Of a DNA stretch of 64,000 nt, positions 37,101 through 44,082 are shown one piece after another. The position numbers were made by a program, and so were the translations under genes. Positions within the stretch are counted from its first letter, which is position 1. Each line of letters opens with the position of its first letter. The notes under the pieces were generated by a model, which saw only the letters and a program-made list of their open reading frames with translations, was not told where the DNA came from and searched no databases. Source of the DNA: a bacterium (GTDB lineage: Bacteria; Krumholzibacteriota; Krumholzibacteriia; LZORAL124-64-63); assembly GCA_016719645.1 (NCBI GenBank), contig JADJYS010000001.1, positions 62,001 to 126,000 of the forward strand, written 5' to 3'.

Positions 37101-37845
37101 CAACGCCGGCAGCTGGATCGGGCCGCACTGCTTCGACGCCACGATGAACTACAAGTACTTCCGCGACCCGGTGATGGAGTTCTTCGGCCAGAGCCGCATC
37201 GACGCCGCGACCTTCGACCAGCGGCTGTCCCCGGGCCGCTTCGTCTACCCGCCGCAGTCGGTGCAGACGATGATGAACCTCATCGACAGCCACGACACGG
37301 TGCGCTTCCTGACCACCAGCAAGGACGTCCGCCGCCAGATGCTGGCCGCGATGTTCGCCATGACCTACGTGGGCATGCCGCACATCTGGTACGGCGACGA
37401 GATCGGCATGGAGGGGGACAAGGACCCCGACTGCCGCCGCCCCTTCGATTGGCGCTACGAGAACGACCCGCGCAAGGCGAAGCTGCGCGACTACTACGGC
37501 ACCATCACGCGCTTCCGCCGCGACCACCAGGTGCTGGCGCGCGGCGAGTTCGCGACGCTCGCGGCCGAGGGCCCGCTCTACGCCTTCGCCCGCCGCCTCG
37601 GCACCAAGGGCGCCGTCGTGCTGCTGAACAACGGCCCCCAGCCGGTCACCCTGACCCTGACCGCGGCGCAGCTGGCCGCGGCGCTGCCCGCCGGCGGCAG
37701 CACGGTCTACAAGGTCGTGGCCGGCCCCGACTGGTTCCCCAGCGTCGAGGGGGGCACGCTGACCAGCGGCCGCACCCTGGAGCTCGGCCAGGGAGACGTC
37801 GCGGTCACGCTGCCCGGGATGAGCGGGGCGGTGCTGGCGAACTAG
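34156..37845 (+). CDS. Secreted GH13 glycosidase with five tandem CBM48-like domains
   Basis: A 1229-residue exported enzyme. Signal peptide about 1-27. Five copies of an AMPK/CBM48 glycogen-binding fold follow, at residues about 29-110, 147-229, 256-338, 367-451 and 474-557, each with LAGxFNxW and (E/M/Q)YKFVVDG motifs, joined by Ala/Pro linkers. A further E-set domain (about 560-690) leads to a GH13 barrel like neopullulanase/cyclomaltodextrinase: D950 (GFRLD), E979 (VGEIWG) and D1047 (DSHDTVR). It probably binds granular or polymeric starch/glycogen and hydrolyses it. The C-terminus has no FlgD-type sorting domain. Five binding modules is unusually many. Confidence 0.93.
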   Translation: MRHRPLLSSLVVLLAGVVLAAGSLPAADVTFVHRAPGAKEVTLAGSFNGWKAFDLALKDTGGGVWAVVVPLDEGTYEYKFVVDGAWRQDPANPVGKDDGYGGQNSVVVVPAGTAKLTAGGGEAPAGLKATPVATAAAPAAGAAAGMTVFSHNAGKGAACFLAGEFNGWNPTSDRMEDPDGDGVHTKAMALPPGRYMYKFVVDGNWLADPAAAESAEDGFGGQNSVVTVGAGAAVAPPPAAAKVVATPVAAAAGGKTRFAFDAGGKIGSCFLAGEFNGWNATGQSMDDPDGDGVYTADVDLAPGRYMYKFVVDGNWKQDPQNPEGVDDGFGGKNSVITVGAGGAAVAPAPAAAPSTTPAPAAGGAPVEVTFTYTPVISGVQNVFLAGSFNGWSDAALRLTDPENDGTYSVVVPLAPGNHQYKFVVDGNWQQDPGNAAVESDGFGGNNSLVVVKTGAAAVKAAETGAVRAATGTRTVPFKYAAGKSAKDVFLAGTFNDWNDSKQRLADADGDGVWETSLLLQPGSYQYKFVVDGQWKQDPANPEGRDDGFGGQNSVLEVDESFSAVAIARGDGKVYTDDLEPVFDYSTCNPLTATEIELTARAHLNDVERVELSYRVDGGDWMTAPMTEAEHDPAYQYYRVRVTLPGADSVLEYAVRYVDGAAQAWLGAAGPSPERPAAAFRYTRAIHPPFLTPDWAKDGVIYQIFADRFRNGDPANDPDFSEAWYQGVNKLPASGTTNGEYFHLVADWNDVSGLVRSPYRTDGKPDYYSFYGGDIAGVREKLDYLQDLGVTVIYFNPLNQAMSNHKYDPVDYNTVDPHFADEAGFKAFVQDAHGRGIRIVVDMAFNHTGNWHYAFRDAVEKGKDSQYWNWYEFKRWPLPASRDFTAADYYDCWWGFGLHPNLNWDLSRPNSAENGVSDRAQAQVNQPLVDYVLSVAQYWLGDLDIDGFRLDVPNEVPFWFWEEFNAACKRIKPDSWLVGEIWGNAGSWIGPHCFDATMNYKYFRDPVMEFFGQSRIDAATFDQRLSPGRFVYPPQSVQTMMNLIDSHDTVRFLTTSKDVRRQMLAAMFAMTYVGMPHIWYGDEIGMEGDKDPDCRRPFDWRYENDPRKAKLRDYYGTITRFRRDHQVLARGEFATLAAEGPLYAFARRLGTKGAVVLLNNGPQPVTLTLTAAQLAAALPAGGSTVYKVVAGPDWFPSVEGGTLTSGRTLELGQGDVAVTLPGMSGAVLAN
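34240..35833 (+). repeat. Five tandem CBM48-coding repeats
   Basis: Five units of about 250 bp with linkers, period about 320-335 bp, starting near 34240, 34594, 34921, 35257 and 35578. Units 2 and 3 are most alike: the DNA for RYMYKFVVDGNW is nearly identical, indicating recent duplication or gene conversion. Confidence 0.85.
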
Positions 37846-37870
37846 GCCGCGCCCGGCCCGTCACGGTGAA

Positions 37871-37897
37871 GCCCGGCGCGTCGGGGACGCGCCGGGC
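37871..37897 (+). terminator. Rho-independent terminator of the multi-CBM48 GH13 gene
   Basis: Stem GCCCGGCGCGT (37871-37881) with ACGCGCCGGGC (37887-37897), five-base loop, followed by TTCTTGT. Placed 26 bp after the stop. Confidence 0.75.
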
Positions 37898-37928
37898 TTC
37901 TTGTATCCGGACCGCCGTCGCTATCCGG

Positions 37929-38318
37929 TCAGGCGTCGTGCGGGTGGGAGCCGTGCCCTTGCCCGTGCCCGCCGCAGGCGTGCGCGGCGTCGAGTTCGTG
38001 CAGCGATCCCGCGCGGATCTCCGCCAGCACCGCGCCGACCGTGGCGGCGCCCGGCCGGTAGACCTTGATGCCCTGGGCGTTCAGCATCTCCAGGGCGCGC
38101 CGTCCCATGCCCAGACAGACGAGCGCCTCGAAGCGCTTCCCGTCGAGCTGGCTCAGCGGGTGGCAGGTGCCGTGGGAGTGGTGGGCGTTGGTGTTGCGCA
38201 GCACCTCGACCTCGCCGCTCTCGCTGTCGCACAGGGTGAACCAGGGTGCGGAACCGAAGTGGCCGCACAGCGTGTCGGCCAGGCCGGTGCCCTCGTTGGT
38301 GGGGATGCAGACCTTCAT
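37929..38318 (-). CDS. NifB/NifX-like dinitrogenase iron-molybdenum cofactor domain protein
   Basis: A 129-residue protein with the MKVCIPTNEGTGLADTL start and GHFGSAPWF motif of the NifX/NafY-type (Nitro_FeMo-Co) domain, which in nitrogen fixers carries Fe-S/Mo precursors. Stand-alone copies like this are common in anaerobes without nitrogenase. The His/Gly-rich tail (HACGGHGQGHGSHPHD) could bind metal. It lies 1 bp after the DUF134 regulator gene, a pairing common in anaerobes (established knowledge), and probably uses its promoter. No nif genes are seen here. Confidence 0.88.
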   Translation of the reverse strand: MKVCIPTNEGTGLADTLCGHFGSAPWFTLCDSESGEVEVLRNTNAHHSHGTCHPLSQLDGKRFEALVCLGMGRRALEMLNAQGIKVYRPGAATVGAVLAEIRAGSLHELDAAHACGGHGQGHGSHPHDA

Positions 38319-38319
38319 G

Positions 38320-38610
38320 TCAATCCTCCTGGGGTGCGAGCGCGACGAGCAGTGCGTCGCCGTGCAGGATCGCCGCGACCAGCTCCCGCCTCGCGCTCTT
38401 CAACAGTCTCTGGACGGTTCCGCGCGACACGCCCATCCGCGCGCCCGCCGCCGCCTGGTCCAGCCCTTCGACGTCGCAGAGGCGCAGCGCCTCGAACTGG
38501 TCCAGCGCCAGCCGCGTCGTGTTCAGCTCGTGCATGGGCACGCCCCGGGGCTTGTAGACCCGGTCCGCGTCGTATCGGCGGCAGCAGCGTTGTTTGCAAG
38601 GTCTGGGCAC
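38320..38610 (-). CDS. DUF134 family DNA-binding regulator
   Basis: A 96-residue helix-turn-helix protein. The N-terminus MPRPCKQRCC and the YKPRGVPMHELN segment match DUF134; the sigma-like HTH is at about residues 48-76 (LALDQFEALRLCDVEG, then AAGARMGVSRGTVQRL). The start is a GTG at 38608-38610, 5 nt after GGAGG; upstream codons in frame would lie inside the promoter. It likely controls itself and the NifX-like gene, since a palindrome overlaps the promoter. Several N-terminal Cys residues could sense redox or a metal (inference). Confidence 0.88.
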   Translation of the reverse strand: MPRPCKQRCCRRYDADRVYKPRGVPMHELNTTRLALDQFEALRLCDVEGLDQAAAGARMGVSRGTVQRLLKSARRELVAAILHGDALLVALAPQED

Positions 38611-38625
38611 GGGACCTCCAAGTAA

Positions 38626-38639
38626 TGTGCATATGCACA
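38626..38639 (-). promoter_or_regulatory. Palindromic operator TGTGCATATGCACA
   Basis: A perfect 14-bp palindrome placed over the downstream edge of the -10 hexamer and the expected transcription start of the DUF134-NifX operon, which is where a repressor would block RNA polymerase. The AT-rich flanks are unusual in this GC-rich window. Confidence 0.7.
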
Positions 38640-38665
38640 ATATAATTCAGAAATCTGCTTGTCAA
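38637..38665 (-). promoter_or_regulatory. Sigma70-type promoter of the DUF134-NifX operon
   Basis: A perfect TTGACA (minus strand, 38665-38660), 17-bp spacer, TATTGT (38642-38637). The transcript would start near 38630, leaving about 20 nt to the GTG start codon. Best promoter match in the window. Confidence 0.68.
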
Positions 38666-38778
38666 TGGGGATGGCTTTGAAGTGAGACTCTCATTAAAAT
38701 AAGATGATATTGGTAGTGTTTGAATATAGGATGCGATGTGTGAGAGGGGATCCGGACCGTGCAATGGAGGTGGCATCC

Positions 38779-39822
38779 ATGTGGGACTGCCGCAACATCC
38801 GGGCAGGTGGCGACATTCCGACCTCGGGCCTGCTGTGCGTGCTCGCGGCCGCGGCGATCCTGTGCGTCGGCGATGCCGGTCTGGCGCAGGACCTTGCCGG
38901 CAGAATCATCTCGCGGGCGGGAACCCCCGCCCAAGGCGGCAACCTGGTGTTCCAGGCACCGGCCCTGGGCGGGAAGCTGCTGGAGACGTACGTCGGCGAC
39001 GACGGCACGTTCGTGATCGGGCCGGTCGTCGCCGGCAACCACTATCGGGTCGAATACTATTTCCCGGGGGCCGGCGGCGAGTGGGCCCTGCTCGAGGATT
39101 GGCAGCCGAAATCCGCGGACTTCAAGCAGGATCTGCAGGAATTGCAGTTCCAGATCGTCGGCGGGGGAGCCTTGCGCGTGGTTTCGCGCGAAAGCGCGGT
39201 GCGGGCGGCGCCCCGGGAGCAGGTCGTCGTCCGCCGTTTCTCCCCGTTCGCGCTCTCGTTCGGGGCGACGATGATCACCGGCGACGAGTTCAACGGGACC
39301 TCTGCGGGCCATGACGCGGGAATCGGCCTCAGCGGCACCGTGACCTATCTGCTCCCGGTCGGCGGCTCGCACGCCGCCGAATCCGGGCGGGAGCGCCGCT
39401 TCCACTGGCTCCTGGGGGCCGGACTCGGCCAGAACCGCTACACGGTCCCGCAGCGGACGTCGGAAAGCACGGCCGCCGTGGCGTACAACCGCGGACAGTT
39501 CTTCACGGGCCCGTACTGGATGACGTCCGGCGGGCGCCTGGAACTCGGGCTCGGCGGTGCGGTCGCCACGGGCGGGATCTACGACGGGAGCAAGCGGCTC
39601 GATCTCCCGCAGAGCGGTTCCTTCGACATCACGTCGTACGGGGTCTTCGGGACCGTCGCCAGGCAGCTCGGCGCGGGCCCCCTGCGGATCGCGGCCCGCG
39701 TGGAAATGATGTCCAACTCCGGCGACCACGTCCCGGATTTCTGGAAGGGCCCGAGCACGCTCTTCACCGTCGGCCTGACCTACCGCCCGCCCCGATCGGA
39801 GAGTTGGGAGATTGTGCCATGA
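38779..39822 (+). CDS. Predicted exported outer-membrane protein of unknown function
   Basis: A 347-residue protein. A signal-anchor-like hydrophobic stretch (LLCVLAAAAILCVGDAGLAQ) ends in a likely cleavage site. Residues about 40-110 look like a carboxypeptidase-regulatory/Ig-like strand domain (GTPAQGGNLVFQAP, YVGDDGTFVIGPV). The C-terminal half has alternating Gly/hydrophobic strands typical of a beta-barrel, but ends in VP, not Phe. ATG at 38779 is chosen because GGAGG lies 8 nt upstream; ATGs further up lack a ribosome site. Its TGA overlaps the next start, so the two are coupled. Not recognised as a named family. Confidence 0.65.
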   Translation: MWDCRNIRAGGDIPTSGLLCVLAAAAILCVGDAGLAQDLAGRIISRAGTPAQGGNLVFQAPALGGKLLETYVGDDGTFVIGPVVAGNHYRVEYYFPGAGGEWALLEDWQPKSADFKQDLQELQFQIVGGGALRVVSRESAVRAAPREQVVVRRFSPFALSFGATMITGDEFNGTSAGHDAGIGLSGTVTYLLPVGGSHAAESGRERRFHWLLGAGLGQNRYTVPQRTSESTAAVAYNRGQFFTGPYWMTSGGRLELGLGGAVATGGIYDGSKRLDLPQSGSFDITSYGVFGTVARQLGAGPLRIAARVEMMSNSGDHVPDFWKGPSTLFTVGLTYRPPRSESWEIVP

Positions 39823-41534
39823 AGCGCTCATCCTGGTACCTGTCGGCGGCGCTGCCACTCGTCCTGGCGACGTGCCTGCTGGGACTCGGCTGCGACACCG
39901 GCGATCTCGACTGGGGCCCGGCCGAACTGGACGGCGGCCGCATCCAGCTGTCGGGCATCCCGGCCGCGGAGTGGCGTCTGATGGAAGGAGAGGCCGGGAC
40001 GGCCGTGACCATCGCCCTGTCCACGAGGCCGCTGACGAACGTGACGGTGACGCCGTCGGGCGATCCGGCCCTCCTCGCCCGCCTGGAATTCGATCCCGAC
40101 AGCGCCGTTTTCGCCGGTGACCGGCTCGAGTCGCGCACCATCATCGTCACCGCGCTCGACGACAACACCCCGAACGACGCCATCGGTCCGTTCAAGCTGC
40201 TGTTCAGCTCCGAGAGCGACGACGGCAATTATGAAGCCGCCACCGAGACCATCGCGGTGTATCTCTACGACGACGACGTGCCCGGTCTGATCGTCACGCC
40301 TTCGAGTCCCCAGACCATCGCCGAGGGCGACGACGTCCCGTACACCGTGAGACTCCAGTCCCGGCCGGAACAGACCGTGACGGTGAGCATGACGACCGCG
40401 TCCGGCAGCGAGGACGTCCGCGCGGACATGCCGGCGCCCGTGACCTTCGGGCCGCAGGACTGGAACGAGGTCAAACTCATGACGCTCGAGACGGCCGACG
40501 ATGCCGTGGATCAGGAGGCGTCCCTGCAGCGGCGGCTCATCATCAGCGGGGAATACGGCGGTCACGTCGAGTACAGCAGCCGCGAATGCTCGCTCACGAT
40601 CCTCGACAACGACTGCACGCTCCAGGCGAGTGCGGGACCCAACGGGACGGTGGCCCCGTCCGGCAACGTGATCGTCACCCAGGGCAGTTCCCGGTCCTTC
40701 ACGATCACGCCGAACGTGGGCTACGCGGTGGCGGACGTCCTGGTGAACGGCCTCTCCGTGGGGCCGCTGACCGGTTACACGTTCGACGACGTGCAGGACG
40801 GCGGCACGATCCACGCAACGTTCGCGACGCGGACGTTCGCGATCTCGGCGACGGCGGGACCCAACGGCTCGATCGTCCCGGGCGGGATCGTGGCGGTGGC
40901 TTACGGGGGGTCCCAGTCGTTCTCGATCACGCCGCAGGCGGGCTACGCCGTCGAGAACGTGTCGGTGGACGGGGTGTCGGTGGGCACGCCGAGGAGCTAC
41001 ACCTTCAGCAACGTGACCGCCAACCACACGATCGACGCGACGTTCACGACGCAGACCTACACGATCACGGCGACCGCGGCGGTCAACGGGTCGATCGCGC
41101 CGAGCGGTGTCGTGAGCGTGAACGCCGGGGGCAACCGGACCTTCGAGATCACGCCGGTCACCGGCTACGCGGTGGCGAACGTGCTGGTGGACGGGGTGTC
41201 GGTGGGATCCCCGGACAGCTACACCTTCTCCAACGTGAACGCCAACCACTCGATCCATGCCACGTTCATGCGCCGGACCTTCGAGATTTCCGCGACGGCG
41301 GGCCCGCACGGCTCGATCTCGCCGAGCGGCTCGGTCATCGTCCAGTACGGGGATGATCGTTCATTCACGATCACGCCGAATTCGGGGTCTGCGGTCGAGG
41401 ACGTGCTGGTGGACAACGTATCGGTGGGGCCGGTGACGAGCTACACGTTCCAGGACGTCTCGGCGCCCCATACGATCTCGGCGACGTTCTCCCTCACGAG
41501 TCCTCTCGTCGGGGCGTTGCCTATTTCAGAATGA
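39819..41534 (+). CDS. Lipoprotein with Calx-beta-like and divergent InlB-type repeats
   Basis: A 571-residue lipoprotein: lipobox LLGLGC near residue 26. Residues about 45-265 contain two Calx-beta-like domains (VFAGDRLESRTIIVTALDD; YDDDVPGLIVTPSS). From about residue 267 there are four copies of a divergent InlB B-repeat-like unit (GPNGSI...GYAVADVLVNG...), ending at LPISE. Such repeats build rigid surface stalks or adhesins. It overlaps the previous outer-membrane gene by four bases and overlaps the 3' end of the convergent CBM48 lipoprotein gene by 14 bp. A role in surface attachment is inference. Confidence 0.8.
   Translation: MKRSSWYLSAALPLVLATCLLGLGCDTGDLDWGPAELDGGRIQLSGIPAAEWRLMEGEAGTAVTIALSTRPLTNVTVTPSGDPALLARLEFDPDSAVFAGDRLESRTIIVTALDDNTPNDAIGPFKLLFSSESDDGNYEAATETIAVYLYDDDVPGLIVTPSSPQTIAEGDDVPYTVRLQSRPEQTVTVSMTTASGSEDVRADMPAPVTFGPQDWNEVKLMTLETADDAVDQEASLQRRLIISGEYGGHVEYSSRECSLTILDNDCTLQASAGPNGTVAPSGNVIVTQGSSRSFTITPNVGYAVADVLVNGLSVGPLTGYTFDDVQDGGTIHATFATRTFAISATAGPNGSIVPGGIVAVAYGGSQSFSITPQAGYAVENVSVDGVSVGTPRSYTFSNVTANHTIDATFTTQTYTITATAAVNGSIAPSGVVSVNAGGNRTFEITPVTGYAVANVLVDGVSVGSPDSYTFSNVNANHSIHATFMRRTFEISATAGPHGSISPSGSVIVQYGDDRSFTITPNSGSAVEDVLVDNVSVGPVTSYTFQDVSAPHTISATFSLTSPLVGALPISE
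40617..41500 (+). repeat. Four tandem InlB-type coding repeats
   Basis: Units start at about 40617, 40833, 41055 and 41277, period 216-222 bp. Short exact stretches are shared (for example the GTGGACGGGGTGTCGGTGGG block in units 2 and 3), so copy number may vary between strains or be mis-assembled. Confidence 0.75.
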
Positions 41535-41949
41535 GGATGGAGTTCTGGCCCCCGAACCCGTCGTCCCGCCCCGTCGGGTTGCTGGGGTCCTGCTCCCAGC
41601 GCATGCCCCAGTCCACGGCGTACTTGTACTCGTAGCGTCCGGGCTCGAGGTGGATCTGGATCTCCCAGATGCCGTCGCCGTCGTCGTCCTGCATCGCGCC
41701 GAGCTCGTGGTCGAAGCGGCCGGTGCCGCGGGTGCCGCACCAGTCGTTCTCGTCCCAGTTGCCGCAGAGGTTGACGTGCTTGGCCTGCGGCGCCTCGTAG
41801 AAGAAGCGGACCAGGCCGTCGTCCTGGCGCTTCGGCGGCGGGACGCGGTTGCGGATCACGCGCATGTAGCCGCAGCCTTCGAGCAGCAGCAGGGCGGCGA
41901 GGCACAGGACGGCCGGGCGCAGCAGTCGAGAACGTCGGTGCATGCTCAT
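41521..41949 (-). CDS. CBM48 glycogen-binding lipoprotein
   Basis: A 142-residue lipoprotein with signal peptide and lipobox LLLEGC (Cys about 26). Residues about 45-140 form one CBM48-like fold: VRFFYEAPQAKHVNLCGNW, DDDGDGIWEI, then YEYKYAVDWG and DGFGGQNSI, the same motifs as in the multi-CBM48 enzyme. No catalytic domain, so it should bind alpha-glucan at the outer membrane, much as SusE/F do in Bacteroides (analogy only). Last gene of a five-gene minus operon, 13 bp after the CBM48-barrel gene. Confidence 0.88.
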   Translation of the reverse strand: MSMHRRSRLLRPAVLCLAALLLLEGCGYMRVIRNRVPPPKRQDDGLVRFFYEAPQAKHVNLCGNWDENDWCGTRGTGRFDHELGAMQDDDGDGIWEIQIHLEPGRYEYKYAVDWGMRWEQDPSNPTGRDDGFGGQNSILILK

Positions 41950-41962
41950 CTCTCTCCCGTTC

Positions 41963-44011
41963 CTAGAAGCGCATGTTCGCGCGGATGCCCAGGACTTGCA
42001 CGTCCTCGAGCGACCGCTCGGCGTCGAGGTCCGTGGCCCCCGCGTGGTCCTGCACGTACTGGCGGCGGTAGCGCCAGCGGCCGATCTCGCGGCCGTCGTA
42101 GTCGATGCCGAAGTCCAGCGGGTCCAGGCCGTAGAAGAAGGTCACGTCCAGGCGCGGGGCGGGCTGGTACTGCAGGCCGAGCCAGGGCGCGAAGAAATCG
42201 TCGTTGCCGCCGGCGACGTCGTCGACGTGGTAGTCGATCCAGCGCAGGTTCGCCAGCGCGTGCATCCGCCGCGAGACCTGCCGGTCGGCGCGCAGGATCA
42301 GCTCCAGCGTGCGGCCGTGGAGCGGCGTGATGTCGTCGTCGGAGTCCGACCAGGCGCCCTCGAGGTCCCACCGCCCCCAGCGGCCGCCCGGGACGCCGAG
42401 GGTGTGGCGGGTCGCCACGACCCAGACCGTCGCGTCGGCCGTCGGGGCGCCGGCGGCCGAGGCGACGCCCGCCGCGGCGTAGTCGGCGGTGACGGCGTGG
42501 CGCTGCACCCACAGCAGGTGGCTGCGGTCCTCGGCCTCCTCGCGCCAGGTCAGCTCGGAGTACTCGTAGGACAGCGCGGGCCGGGCCGCCCCGAATTCGA
42601 TGTAGACGCGGTTGCTGGCGCTCGCCTGGTCGAGGAAGAGGAAGCCCGTGGAGACCTCGCCGGGCTGGGCCCCGCTCTCGCTGCGGTAGGTGTGCTCGAG
42701 GCTCAGCTTGCGGCCGGGACTCAGCTCCTGTTCGAGCGAGGCGTGCCAGGTGCGCGTCGCGCGCGTGGACAGGTCGACGTCGGCCCGGCCGTTGGTGTTG
42801 TTGAAGCCGGCGCGGTTGCCGGTGACGAAGCGCTCGTCGGCCGCCGCGTACAGCCATTCCAGCTGGGCGCGGCCGCGGCCGTCCGACAGCTCGCGCGTCA
42901 GGTCGAAGCCCAGGCGCATGTCGAGGCGGTCCAGCTCGAACCAGTCGCTCGTGTCGCCCGTCCGGTCCAGGTAGCGGTCCAGGGCGGCGATGCCGGTGCC
43001 GTCGGGCAGACCCAGCAGGCTGGTCATCTCCACCCACAACAGCTCGCGCTGCATGTAGAGGGGCACGCCGAACTCCAGTCCCAGCGCCCGGTGGGAGAGG
43101 CGCGAGCCGAAGATGTCGCGGCCGGTGTTGTCGTAGAGGTTGATGTCGTTGTAGTAGTCCGCATCGTGCACGTCGGCGAAGAAGCCCTCGTACAGCAGGC
43201 CGAAGGGGGCGCCGCTGACCACGACGCCGGCGGTGCCCTTGCCCGCCCTGAGGTGGTCGTCGAGGATCGTGCCGGGCAGGTCCACGTCGCCGCCGCTGCT
43301 CAGGGGGTCGCCCAGCTGCAGGGCCTCCATGTCCCAGTAGCCCAGGACCCGGAAGGGCCCCGGGTGGACGTCGACCGCGCCCTCGTCGAGCTGGGCGTGG
43401 ATGTTGTTCAGTACGGTGTTGGTCGTGTTGTCCAGGCGCAGCCGGGTGTAGGCGTCGACGACGTCGCTCACCTTGGTGTCGAAGTTGAGGTCGACGGTCT
43501 GCTCGGGGCGCTCCAGGCGGAAGCGGGGCTCGCCGTCGCGGTCCTTCCAGGCCAGGTAGCGTCCGAGGTAGCGGCCGCTGTACGTCAGCTTCGGGTTGAG
43601 CGTGGTGCCGACGGACGCCCGCGCCGCCGTCGGCGCCATGGCGACCAGCTTGCCGTCGTCGCCCACCTGGATCGCCGAGTTGGTGCCGCCGTAGGAGTCC
43701 GGCGCGGAGTCCGGGTTCTCCGCGTCGGCGAACCAGGCGCCGTCCACGACGAACTTGTACTCGTACTTGCCCGGCTTGAGCGCCATCACGATCGACCAGG
43801 CGCCTCCGCCCTCGTCGATCAGGGGATGGCGCTGGGCGTCCCAGCCGTTGAAGGAGCCCGCCAGGTTCACCTGCCCGGCCCCGGGCGCCTGGTGGGTGAA
43901 CTTCACGCCGACGGGCACGCTCTTGACGGCTGCGGGCGCCGGCGTGGCGGCGGACAGCAGGGTGGCGAGCAGCAGGGCGGCGGCCAGGAGGATCGGATCG
44001 TGCTTGCGCAT
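41963..44011 (-). CDS. CBM48 fused to an outer-membrane beta-barrel
   Basis: A 682-residue exported protein. After a signal peptide (about 1-28), residues 33-115 are a CBM48-like domain (VKFTHQAPGAGQVNLAGSFNGW, YEYKFVVDGAW, YGGTNSA). The remaining 550 residues contain many amphipathic strands (for example RAQLEWLYAAADERF, ASLEQELSPGRKLSLEH) and the chain ends in IRANMRF, a typical C-terminal Phe for outer-membrane barrel insertion. This looks like a glucan-binding porin or receptor: binding domain next to the pore. No TonB box or plug was seen, so it is not a SusC homologue. Confidence 0.82.
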   Translation of the reverse strand: MRKHDPILLAAALLLATLLSAATPAPAAVKSVPVGVKFTHQAPGAGQVNLAGSFNGWDAQRHPLIDEGGGAWSIVMALKPGKYEYKFVVDGAWFADAENPDSAPDSYGGTNSAIQVGDDGKLVAMAPTAARASVGTTLNPKLTYSGRYLGRYLAWKDRDGEPRFRLERPEQTVDLNFDTKVSDVVDAYTRLRLDNTTNTVLNNIHAQLDEGAVDVHPGPFRVLGYWDMEALQLGDPLSSGGDVDLPGTILDDHLRAGKGTAGVVVSGAPFGLLYEGFFADVHDADYYNDINLYDNTGRDIFGSRLSHRALGLEFGVPLYMQRELLWVEMTSLLGLPDGTGIAALDRYLDRTGDTSDWFELDRLDMRLGFDLTRELSDGRGRAQLEWLYAAADERFVTGNRAGFNNTNGRADVDLSTRATRTWHASLEQELSPGRKLSLEHTYRSESGAQPGEVSTGFLFLDQASASNRVYIEFGAARPALSYEYSELTWREEAEDRSHLLWVQRHAVTADYAAAGVASAAGAPTADATVWVVATRHTLGVPGGRWGRWDLEGAWSDSDDDITPLHGRTLELILRADRQVSRRMHALANLRWIDYHVDDVAGGNDDFFAPWLGLQYQPAPRLDVTFFYGLDPLDFGIDYDGREIGRWRYRRQYVQDHAGATDLDAERSLEDVQVLGIRANMRF

Positions 44012-44082
44012 CGTTTGCTCCCTATCGGGTCTCGCCGGCGGCGCCGGCGGGGACAGGCGGCCCGCGGGCCGCGCGGCATTGG

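Noticed and set aside
37929..38318. Evidence for nitrogen fixation
   Set aside because: A lone NifX-like protein next to DUF134 is common in non-fixing anaerobes, and no nifHDK genes are present.
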